Positions 1 to 5,989 of a stretch of 39,009 nt of DNA are shown in pieces (position 1 is the stretch's first letter; every line of letters starts with the position of its first letter). The position numbers were made by a program, and so were the translations under genes. The stretch comes from an uncultured Ruminococcus sp. (GTDB lineage: Bacteria; Bacillota; Clostridia; Oscillospirales; Ruminococcaceae). The notes below the pieces were generated by a model. It did not search any database and was not told where the DNA came from. It saw only the letters and a list, made by a program, of their open reading frames with translations. The stretch spans positions 1 to 39,009 of the forward strand of contig NZ_CAMKRR010000021.1 in the NCBI RefSeq assembly GCF_946415235.1. The letters are read 5' to 3'.

Positions 1-81
1 CTTATTGTCTTCGGTATCATTCTTGCAATAGATGCAATATCATTTGTCGTATATGTTGCCTTTAATGGTTTGCCCAAATGA
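1..81 (+). CDS. 3' end of a membrane protein (partial)
   Basis: The first 26 codons are open in frame 1 and end at a TGA at 79-81. The encoded tail is almost entirely hydrophobic (LIVFGIILAIDAISFVVYVAF followed by NGLPK), which reads as a last transmembrane helix with a short polar C-terminus. The start and most of the protein lie outside the window, so no family can be named. A hairpin (87-115) follows the stop by 5 bases and probably terminates this gene. The frame is short, so the coding call rests on the helix-like composition and the terminator position. Confidence 0.5.
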   Translation, partial: LIVFGIILAIDAISFVVYVAFNGLPK

Positions 82-86
82 AACAC

Positions 87-115
87 GCAGGCGCTCCCTA
101 TTCAGGAACGCCTGC
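87..115. terminator. Bidirectional hairpin terminator between membrane gene and recombinase remnant 1
   Basis: GCAGGCG at 87-93 pairs with CGCCTGC at 109-115 and the helix extends with TCC/GGA across one mismatch. The right side continues TCTTCGTTT on the plus strand. It lies between the 3' end of the plus-strand membrane gene and the 3' end of the minus-strand recombinase remnant, so it can serve both. A homologous hairpin follows the second recombinase copy at 3255-3284. Confidence 0.6.
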
Positions 116-458
116 TCTTCGTTTATCCTTCATTGCTGTCGCCGAACAGATCCGTGAAGCAGCTGGTGATATAGTCCATTTCAGTCTTTTTATCCGAATC
201 GTCGGTATGGCTGTACACGTTGAACGTCGTGAGGAAGTCGCTGTGACCTGCGTAGTCCTGCACCTGCTTTACCGAGAACGCGGTATTATTGGCAAAGAGA
301 CTGATACATGAGTGTCTGAGTTCGTGAAATCTTATGTGCGGAAGCTCGTTTTCGTCGAGGAGTTTTATGAAGTAATGTGTTATACTGTCCGGCGTTATTA
401 ACGCACCTACAGGGTTAACGCAAAGGAAATCACGATATTCATTCGTCTCCCTTATCAT
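87..458. repeat. Imperfect direct repeat, copy 1 (recombinase 3' half plus hairpin)
   Basis: This stretch and 3255-3625 are collinear diverged copies of the same sequence in the same orientation: a GCAGG-type hairpin, then the 3' half of a tyrosine recombinase gene on the minus strand. Long near-identical runs include the segment around 158-178 / 3331-3351 (end of the catalytic domain). The encoded proteins match through HxLRHSCISL, the QDYAGHSDF block and TTFNVYSH. The two copies bracket 2.8 kb of accessory genes. Confidence 0.7.
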
Positions 459-1064
459 ATTATCCTGCTCCGCTTTCAGAGCCTTAAGGTAGCTATAAAG
501 AGCATCGTTCATAGTGAAGCTTCTTTCGCTGCTTTCGGTCTTGAGAAAGTATTTCAGTATAATATCCTTCGGTTTACGGCTGTTTGTGTGACCTATGACC
601 TTATACGTCCCATGTGGGAGTATACTGGAATCGCCTACAATAACACTCTGATTTATGTGCAGCAGTCGGTTCTCAAAATCAACGTTGTCCCATGTGATAC
701 CGACTATTTCAGAACGTCTGAGTCCGAGCACAATAGCGAGTATAACGGGCGTTTCTATGTATGAGCCCTTAGCAGCATTTGCGAGAGTGTTCAGCTGCTC
801 AGCATTATAATAATGGCTTTCCTTCTTGACCTTAGTCGGTCTGTCAATGACCCTCATAGGATTCTTGATGATAAAGTCGTTCTTTTCGGCGTATCTAAAT
901 GCAGGACCGATAAGGCTGAGAAGCTTATGTACAGTCTTAGGACTTCTTCCTTGCTCCAATATATGCTCGCAGAATACCCCTATATCATGAGCTTTGATCT
1001 CTTTCAGAGGCTTAGCGTCCTTGAAGTATGGGGTGATATGCTTATTAAGGGCACAGATAAAGAA
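123..1064 (-). pseudogene. Tyrosine recombinase/integrase, 5'-truncated (copy 1)
   Basis: Phage-type tyrosine recombinase of the Tn916/ICE integrase kind, which would catalyse site-specific strand exchange. The catalytic domain looks complete: GLRRSE (first Arg), HELRHS (His and second Arg), AGHSD (third His) and the nucleophile Tyr in NVYSH, followed by a short tail ending DSNEG. The N-terminal part is not complete. Reading upstream, the frame continues as a core-binding domain (NKHITPYFKD...PLKEIKAHDI) but meets an in-frame TGA at 1065-1067, in the middle of that domain. The arm-binding region is absent and no ATG is available; a TTG at 957-959 is the only listed start and would discard the core-binding domain. 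It is therefore most likely a dead remnant, although a shortened protein from TTG cannot be excluded. The same family member recurs as a shorter fragment at 3291-3634. Confidence 0.8.
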
Positions 1065-1110
1065 TCATAGATCACCGAATGAGTTTATTTCAGTATAAGA
1101 TGTATTTATG

Positions 1111-1131
1111 AACTGCCCGTAATGGGCAGTT
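1111..1131 (+). terminator. Rho-independent terminator without a visible upstream gene
   Basis: AACTGCCC at 1111-1118 pairs perfectly with GGGCAGTT at 1124-1131 around a GTAAT loop and is followed by TTCTTTCTT on the plus strand. The plus strand just upstream holds no gene I can support, only the antisense of the recombinase remnant. The terminator probably belongs to a lost gene, or insulates the promoter that starts 30 bases further on. Confidence 0.6.
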
Positions 1132-1160
1132 TTCTTTCTTATATAGCTTTTCATACTTAC

Positions 1161-1189
1161 TTGACTTTTTCATTTTTGTATGATATACT
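1161..1189 (+). promoter_or_regulatory. Sigma-A promoter of the regulator/hydrolase pair
   Basis: TTGACT at 1161-1166 and TATACT at 1184-1189 are separated by exactly 17 bases, with an extended -10 TG at 1181-1182. It lies about 30 bases upstream of the regulator's start codon, so the 5' leader is short. Confidence 0.75.
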
Positions 1190-1220
1190 AATCTCATTAG
1201 ATGATATTAGTGGAGGACAT

Positions 1221-1748
1221 ATGGAAAAGGTTATAAAAATACTAACTGATCCGATATCGAACAGGATCATTCAATTGATACGTAAAAACAAAAAGATGAC
1301 TGTATCTGAAATACTTACTGCAACACCAGATATTCCCAGAGCTACTGTGTACCGAAGAATTGAGAAAATGTCTGCGGCAGAATTGATAGAGGTTGTCGAA
1401 ACACATAAGGTCCGCGGACAGAATGAAAACACATACGCGATCAAAGACATCTATATTACTTCAAGCAAAAGCAGTTCTGACGATATGAAGATCATGACGG
1501 CAGCCTTTATCCAGATATTCAACTTTTGCAATGAATACTTCAAACGTGATGATGCGAATGTTGACAGGGACAAGCTCTTTATACTAAACTATGCAATTGC
1601 TCTTTCAGACAATGACTTTTCTGATATGGTCAATGAACTGTATGCTGTTGTTGACAAATACCAGAACAAAAACATTACGGAAGATTCAAAAACACGAAAC
1701 CTGTATCTTATGTCATTACCGACAGGAGGAGAAAGAAATGAGCCGTAA
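1221..1748 (+). CDS. Winged-helix transcriptional regulator (ArsR-like)
   Basis: A 175-residue protein. The N-terminal 75 residues form a winged helix: residues KILTDPISNRIIQLI (helix 1), a second helix from MTVSEIL, a recognition helix in PRATVYRRIEKM, and a wing ending near NENTYAI. This is the layout of ArsR/HTH_20-type regulators. The rest is an alpha-helical domain of unknown ligand. A longer frame opens at 1122, but its 33 extra codons lie over the promoter; the ATG at 1221 has GGAGG four bases upstream and begins exactly at the fold, so I use it. The stop overlaps the hydrolase start by 11 bases, which implies translational coupling. It probably regulates its own two-gene operon; the ligand is unknown. 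Confidence 0.75.
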   Translation: MEKVIKILTDPISNRIIQLIRKNKKMTVSEILTATPDIPRATVYRRIEKMSAAELIEVVETHKVRGQNENTYAIKDIYITSSKSSSDDMKIMTAAFIQIFNFCNEYFKRDDANVDRDKLFILNYAIALSDNDFSDMVNELYAVVDKYQNKNITEDSKTRNLYLMSLPTGGERNEP

Positions 1749-2730
1749 AAATGATATCCTGTATTGTTATTCAGAAAAAGGAATTTGTATGTATGATACA
1801 GTAGAAATCAACGGAATTAAGCAGTATATCCAAATCAGAGGAGCAAATAAAAGCTCACCTCTTCTGCTGTTTCTTCACGGAGGTCCAGGAGGTTCAATGG
1901 CAGGACTGTGCCACATTATGCAATTTGAATGGGAAAAGAACTTTACAGTTGTCAATTGGGATCAACGAAACACATGTAAAACCTATCTTGCAAATAAGAA
2001 CAATGCAGCAGTCATTGCTAAGTCAGGAAGCATTTCTGACTATATGGCGGATATTGATGCCGTGATTGATTATCTTCACACGGTCTATGATTTTGAAAAG
2101 ATCATTCTTGTTGGATTCTCTTGGGGCAGCCTGATCGGTGCGGAGTATGCTAAAACACACGGTGAGCGTTTATCTCACTACATCGGAATTGGCCAGCATA
2201 TCAACTACATTGAGGGATTACATTATTCCTGTGAATGGCTGAAAGATGCTGCAAAGGAATCTGCTTCGGACATAAATAAAATACAGCACTTTCTTGACAA
2301 TATACCGCAACCACCTGAAATGAATGCTACATTTATGAGATCATTACAAGGCTTTTCTATGCTTGGAGCCAAATATATCGCAAAGGATGGAAAAACATTT
2401 CCTATGAAAACCTTGTTGACCTCGCCCTTTTTGAATCTTTCCGAAAAGATATCTATGCTACGATCAGATACCAAACTGCTTACCGGAACTTATCACACTC
2501 TCATGACACACGATTTCAGGAAGAATATGCATTTTGATATGCCTGTTCTATTTGTCAGCGGTGATGAGGATTTTGTCTGCCCGAATCATCTTTTAGAGCA
2601 ATGTTTCGACAATATTTCTGCGCCTGTTAAGAAGAATGTTGTGATACCGAAAGCAACACATCTATGCTTCTATGATCAACCTATGATATTTCTAAAAGAA
2701 GTTGTCGAATTCATAAGCAAAGCTCAGTAA
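1738..2730 (+). CDS. Alpha/beta hydrolase, proline iminopeptidase-like (S33)
   Basis: A 330-residue cytoplasmic alpha/beta hydrolase with no signal peptide. The oxyanion-hole motif HGGPGGS sits around residue 46 and the nucleophile elbow GFSWGS follows further on. The acid is probably in VSGDEDF and the catalytic His in KATHLCFYD near the C-terminus. HGGPGG is characteristic of prolyl aminopeptidase-like enzymes, but the family also includes esterases and lactonases, so the substrate is open. The start at 1738 is favoured over earlier in-frame ATGs because AGGAGGA lies 7 bases upstream. It overlaps the end of the regulator gene by 11 bases. The pair looks like a self-contained cassette between two recombinase remnants. 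Confidence 0.8.
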   Translation: MSRKNDILYCYSEKGICMYDTVEINGIKQYIQIRGANKSSPLLLFLHGGPGGSMAGLCHIMQFEWEKNFTVVNWDQRNTCKTYLANKNNAAVIAKSGSISDYMADIDAVIDYLHTVYDFEKIILVGFSWGSLIGAEYAKTHGERLSHYIGIGQHINYIEGLHYSCEWLKDAAKESASDINKIQHFLDNIPQPPEMNATFMRSLQGFSMLGAKYIAKDGKTFPMKTLLTSPFLNLSEKISMLRSDTKLLTGTYHTLMTHDFRKNMHFDMPVLFVSGDEDFVCPNHLLEQCFDNISAPVKKNVVIPKATHLCFYDQPMIFLKEVVEFISKAQ

Positions 2731-2882
2731 AGGGACAAACCGCCCATTATATCGGAAAAGCTGAAAATATCCCTGCCATGGTACAAATAATAGTCCAGCC
2801 TTCCGGCAAACTGCTGAGCCACACCCATTAGTCCGCCTATCCATAAGTATTTTGTTTTTTTAAAAAAATCAATGAGTTTCAT
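2724..2882 (-). CDS. Small hypothetical ORF, possible membrane-gene remnant
   Basis: A 52-codon minus-strand frame with an ATG at 2880-2882 and TGA at 2724-2726, convergent with and overlapping the hydrolase by 7 bases. The product (MKLIDFFKKTKYLWIGGLMG...) has a basic N-terminus, a hydrophobic stretch YLWIGGLMGVA and a Tyr-rich tail. Composition looks more like protein than chance, but the upstream ribosome binding site is weak (GATGG) and no family is recognised. It may be an intact small protein or the surviving piece of a larger gene. Confidence 0.3.
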   Translation of the reverse strand: MKLIDFFKKTKYLWIGGLMGVAQQFAGRLDYYLYHGRDIFSFSDIMGGLSLY

Positions 2883-2976
2883 AGTCTATACCATCACATA
2901 TTCAGATTTAATGTCGCAAACCGTACACTATCCATATTATACACTGCACTTTCACCCAAAGTCAATGCTGCAGCCA

Positions 2977-3249
2977 GCACCATTCTACGACGGAAACGGT
3001 CGTATCGGCAGGCTCATAATGCTTAAACAATGCCTTGCTAATGGCATTGTTCCATTCTTCATCAATGAGGATACCAAGCATTTCTACTATATCGGGCTCA
3101 AGGAATGGCAGTCAGACGAGAAAAAAGAACGACTGATAGACGTATTTCTGTCTATGCAGGACGATATGAAGGCTATCCTTAACTACTTCAGAATTGACTA
3201 CGATAAAACTGAGCTTAAAGCAAGAGAAGTAATAAGCAAGCATATGTAA
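2977..3249 (+). pseudogene. Fic domain protein, C-terminal fragment
   Basis: The recognisable part starts at PFYDGNGRIGRL, which is the Fic active-site loop HxFxDGNGRxxR without its catalytic His: the residue at that place is Ala (codon GCA at 2977-2979). The fragment continues through a typical C-terminal helical region (INEDTKHFYYIGLKEWQ) to a stop at 3247-3249. Intact Fic proteins transfer AMP or another nucleotide moiety to hydroxyl side chains. Upstream in the same frame, from the ATG at 2872, the sequence shows no Fic fold, so the 5' two thirds are gone and the break falls at the catalytic motif. I treat it as a remnant; the hairpin at 3255-3284 still follows its stop. Confidence 0.75.
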
Positions 3250-3254
3250 AATAA

Positions 3255-3284
3255 GCAGGTGCTCCCATTATAAGAAGCACCTGC
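3255..3284. terminator. Bidirectional hairpin terminator
   Basis: GCAGGTGCT at 3255-3263 pairs perfectly with AGCACCTGC at 3276-3284, and ATTTGTTTATTCTTCT follows on the plus strand. It serves the Fic remnant on the plus strand and recombinase remnant 2 on the minus strand, and is the counterpart of the hairpin at 87-115. Confidence 0.7.
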
Positions 3285-3625
3285 ATTTGTTTATTCTTCT
3301 TTGTAGGTACCGAAAAGATCAGAAAAGCAGCTGGTGATATAGTCCATTTCAGTCTTTTAGCCGAATCATCGCTGTGGCTGTACACGTTAAAAGTCGTGAG
3401 GAAGTCACTGTGACCAGCATAGTCCTGTATTTGCTTCATCGAGAAAGCCGTATTATTTGCGAGAAGGCTTATACACGAATGCCTAAGAGCATGGAACTTT
3501 ATATGAGGCAGATTGTTTCTGTCGAGCAGTTTCCTGAACTGTGATGTTATTGCATCTGGCGTTATAAGTGCTCCAACTGCATTCACGCACACAAAGTCCA
3601 TATACGCCTTTGTCTCGTGCGGCAT
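3255..3625. repeat. Imperfect direct repeat, copy 2
   Basis: Second copy of the repeat described at 87-458, in the same orientation and of nearly the same length (371 against 372 bases). Identity is visibly below 90 percent with scattered third-position differences, which points to an old duplication or to two related elements rather than a recent one. Confidence 0.7.
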
Positions 3626-3634
3626 TACATTCAT
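3291..3634 (-). pseudogene. Tyrosine recombinase/integrase fragment, truncated and frameshifted (copy 2)
   Basis: The minus-strand frame from an ATG at 3632-3634 encodes only the last third of a recombinase: YMDFVCVNAVGALITPDAIT, HALRHS, AGHSD and NVYSH align with copy 1. After SDDSAK the frame breaks: one T is missing in the run at about 3353-3357 compared with copy 1, sending the open frame on to 3215. In the alternate frame the proper end (KTEMDYITSCFSDLFGTYKEE) is intact, with TAA at 3291-3293. The first catalytic Arg and all N-terminal domains are absent. An AAGGAGG lies 12 bases before the ATG, suggesting fusion to the leader of another gene. Non-functional remnant. Confidence 0.8.
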
Positions 3635-3673
3635 ATCCTGTGATTACCTCCTTAACCCGATATATCTTATTTT

Positions 3674-4468
3674 TTATTCTGCCGCAGTCTGCTTTTTTGT
3701 GAACAGCTTTGACGGACGATGACCCGCGCCGCCCTCGATGTCTCCTGTCTCCTCCACGTACGGAGCTATTTTTCTCCTGAAATTAGCCATTATCAGCTTC
3801 CTGTCAAGTACAGCTTCGTATATCTGCTGAAGGTCCGTGAGGGTGAACTTCTCGGGAAGGAGCCTGAAAGCGGCATAGGGCTTTTCAAGACTGCTCCTCA
3901 GCTTGAGCAGTGCGTTGACTATTATCTCTGCATGGTCGAAGGCAAGGCTGTTCTGCGGTATATCAGCCTCCGCGGACTGATTATACAGCTCGTTGGTATT
4001 ATTCAGCCTTACCTCGGAAACGTACTCCCTGCCGTCATCGCCTGTAAGGACAAGGGTATACCTCCCGTCATTCTCCTTCAGCGAGACCTCATACCATTCA
4101 CCGCTTTTTTCCGCAGCTGTTTTTGTATACTCTATAACAGTCCAGTAGCAGCAGGAAATTATCCAGCCTCTCGGGTCCCTGCCGAGCTTTGAAAGGTTAC
4201 AAAGGAGCGAGAGCGGCGGACATTCAACTCCAGTTTTTTCTTTAAGCTTGCGGAAGGCAGTCTCCTCGATAGTCTCCTGACGGCAGCAGAATCCTCCGGG
4301 AAGAGAAAGCATCTTATCAAACGGTTCCTCCGTCCGCTTTATGAGAAGTACTGAAAGAACAGGCTTTGAAAGATGTCTGTAGCTTTCGCTGCTGCTTTTG
4401 CGGACGGTAAACACTGCAATATCAGCAGCTACAGACGGTCTGTCATATTTTGTTATATCGTAATCCAT
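3674..4468 (-). CDS. NrtR-type Nudix-fold transcriptional regulator
   Basis: 264 residues. Residues ~10-190 form a Nudix domain; the box starts as GGFCCRQETIEETAF but continues RKLKEKTGV where an active hydrolase has REUxEExGU, so two of the metal-binding glutamates are Lys and Thr/Lys-like replacements. Residues ~205-264 form a winged helix (FTLTDLQQIYEAVL, NFRRKI, then a GGAGHRPSKLF wing). That combination is the signature of NrtR regulators, which bind ADP-ribose-type ligands and control NAD or sugar metabolism genes. Loss of hydrolysis is inferred from the box. The ATG at 4466-4468 has GGAGG 5 bases upstream. The gene is divergent from the DUF4349 lipoprotein and has no NAD gene beside it, so its target is uncertain. 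Confidence 0.75.
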   Translation of the reverse strand: MDYDITKYDRPSVAADIAVFTVRKSSSESYRHLSKPVLSVLLIKRTEEPFDKMLSLPGGFCCRQETIEETAFRKLKEKTGVECPPLSLLCNLSKLGRDPRGWIISCCYWTVIEYTKTAAEKSGEWYEVSLKENDGRYTLVLTGDDGREYVSEVRLNNTNELYNQSAEADIPQNSLAFDHAEIIVNALLKLRSSLEKPYAAFRLLPEKFTLTDLQQIYEAVLDRKLIMANFRRKIAPYVEETGDIEGGAGHRPSKLFTKKQTAAE

Positions 4469-4496
4469 AATGACCTCCGATGATAATATCTGATTA

Positions 4497-4526
4497 ATAA
4501 TATCATATTTTCAGCGCATCTGTCAA
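4497..4526 (-). promoter_or_regulatory. Promoter of the NrtR-type regulator with an AT-rich inverted repeat
   Basis: On the minus strand TTGACA (4521-4526) and TATTAT (4497-4502) are 18 bases apart. The -10 overlaps an imperfect inverted repeat spanning about 4480-4505 (TGATA ... TATCA), which could be an autoregulatory operator. Confidence 0.5.
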
Positions 4527-4651
4527 TATCTGTCCAAGCTCCTCACACACCGCAGCTTCCTGCCGTAAGGGCAGAAACCGCTTTGAAGCTATCGGCTATG
4601 CGCCTTTATTGTTTGTAAACGATTTTTAACCCTATTGTTATGAGATATTCG

Positions 4652-4680
4652 TTGACATATTACAAAAATAATGTTATCAT
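4652..4680 (+). promoter_or_regulatory. Sigma-A promoter of the DUF4349 lipoprotein
   Basis: TTGACA at 4652-4657 and TATCAT at 4675-4680 with 17-base spacing, 34 bases before the start codon. A small hairpin (CTGCC-GTAAG-GGCAG) inside a wider AGCTTC/GAAGCT inverted repeat lies upstream at about 4552-4590; its role is unknown. Confidence 0.7.
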
Positions 4681-4713
4681 ATATAAAAAGCCACCATTAA
4701 AGGAGGAATACAC

Positions 4714-5868
4714 ATGAAAAAGATACTTTTGCCCCTTGCTCTTGCAGGCACTATCCTTCTGACGTCCTGCGGCAATGGAATGAAAGCGGCAGACAGGGCA
4801 GAGACCAATTCATCAGCACATCAGTTCGACAATGCAGCAGAATATAAAAGCGACGATTCTTACGCCGATTCCGAAGCCTATGAAAATGGTGAAAGCAGCT
4901 CCATGAGCTACAAGCAGTCGGAAGTAAAGGCTATAAATACACAGATGCTGGTATACTCATGCGATATGAGCATAGACGTTCTCGAATTCGATGAAGCTGT
5001 TGACAAGATACACGAGCTCATCAGCACATACAACGGCTTTATCGAAAGCGAAAACTACAATGACGGCGGCAATACAAGCAAATGGGAGTACTCCGACAGC
5101 GAAAAATGGAAGAACCTTTATGCTACCATAAGGATACCCAGCGCCGACTATGAGGATTTCTGCGAGGCTGCGGAAAAAATAGGCGATATGCGTCGGAAGA
5201 GCTCCTCCGTGCAAAATCTCACTACCGAGTACTCCGACCTCAGTACAACTCTCAGTATCTACGAAGCCAAGGAAAAGCGCTACCTTGATATACTCTCCGA
5301 AATAAAGAACGAACAGGAAGCCATTGAAGTCGAAAATGAGCTCACGACCATTCAGATAGAGATAGCAAAGATAAAGACACGTATGAACAATATCGAAAAC
5401 GACGTTGCCTACTCCTTTATCAATCTCACACTGAACGAGGTCCGCAAGTACTCCGATAAGCCTGTGATTGAAAGGAACGATACCTTCGGACAGCGCCTGA
5501 AGAACACACTCTCAAAGACATGGGACGAATTCCTTTATTTCCTTGAGAACCTGCTGTTCATACTTATAAGGATACTTCCGTATATCCTCATAATCGGCAT
5601 TATCACATTCATTATAGTCAAGCTTGTAAAGTTCTTCTCAAAAAGATCGGAAAAGCGCAAAAAGGAAAAGTATCAGCAGAAAATTCAGCAGGCTCCGCCA
5701 ATGCCGATAAACGGTCCTGTGCCGCCGAATCCTCAGATGATACCTCCGAATATGCCTGCTCCTCCTCCCGTGAATGCACCTGCTCCTCACGCGGATACTC
5801 CTCCTGTTCCTCCCGAGAACAGTGAAAAGAGCAGCAATAATAAAGAAAACAACAGCAGCAATAAGTGA
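4714..5868 (+). CDS. DUF4349 lipoprotein with membrane helix and Pro-rich tail
   Basis: 384 residues. The signal peptide ends in lipobox LTSC (Cys at about 19), so the protein is lipid-anchored outside the cell. A Ser/Asp/Tyr-rich linker leads to the DUF4349 domain (~75-255), recognisable from INTQMLVYSCDMSI, an internal coiled coil (ENELTTIQIEIAKIKTRMNNIEND) and the closing NLTLNE. A transmembrane helix follows (~275-305, LLFILIRILPYILIIG), then a basic segment and a Pro/Asn-rich tail (repeated PPN/PAP). DUF4349 proteins are widespread in Bacillota with no agreed function. AGGAGG lies 7 bases before the ATG and a 13-bp hairpin follows the stop. Monocistronic. Confidence 0.85.
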   Translation: MKKILLPLALAGTILLTSCGNGMKAADRAETNSSAHQFDNAAEYKSDDSYADSEAYENGESSSMSYKQSEVKAINTQMLVYSCDMSIDVLEFDEAVDKIHELISTYNGFIESENYNDGGNTSKWEYSDSEKWKNLYATIRIPSADYEDFCEAAEKIGDMRRKSSSVQNLTTEYSDLSTTLSIYEAKEKRYLDILSEIKNEQEAIEVENELTTIQIEIAKIKTRMNNIENDVAYSFINLTLNEVRKYSDKPVIERNDTFGQRLKNTLSKTWDEFLYFLENLLFILIRILPYILIIGIITFIIVKLVKFFSKRSEKRKKEKYQQKIQQAPPMPINGPVPPNPQMIPPNMPAPPPVNAPAPHADTPPVPPENSEKSSNNKENNSSNK

Positions 5869-5877
5869 CCTTTCTTA

Positions 5878-5910
5878 AAGCGGGTGACAGTACTTAACTG
5901 TCACCCGCTT
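5878..5910 (+). terminator. Hairpin downstream of the DUF4349 gene
   Basis: AAGCGGGTGACAG (5878-5890) pairs perfectly with CTGTCACCCGCTT (5898-5910) around a 7-base loop. It lacks a strong following T-run, so termination may depend on the next hairpin at 5937-5976. Confidence 0.55.
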
Positions 5911-5936
5911 GACTGCAGCATGAGCATTATTTCAGA

Positions 5937-5976
5937 AAAAAGCCGTAAAGAAGGATACCCTTCTTTACGGCTTTTT
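5937..5976. terminator. Bidirectional terminator between convergent genes
   Basis: An 18-bp perfect stem (5937-5954 with 5959-5976, loop ATAC) begins with an A-run and ends with a T-run, so it works in both directions. It separates the lipoprotein gene from the convergent GH9 gene, whose stop is 13 bases away. Confidence 0.9.
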
Positions 5977-5989
5977 CCGCTTAGTACTC

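Noticed and set aside
2872-2976. N-terminal part of the 125-codon frame leading into the Fic fragment
   Set aside because: No similarity to Fic proteins and no ribosome binding site; open by chance upstream of the true fragment.
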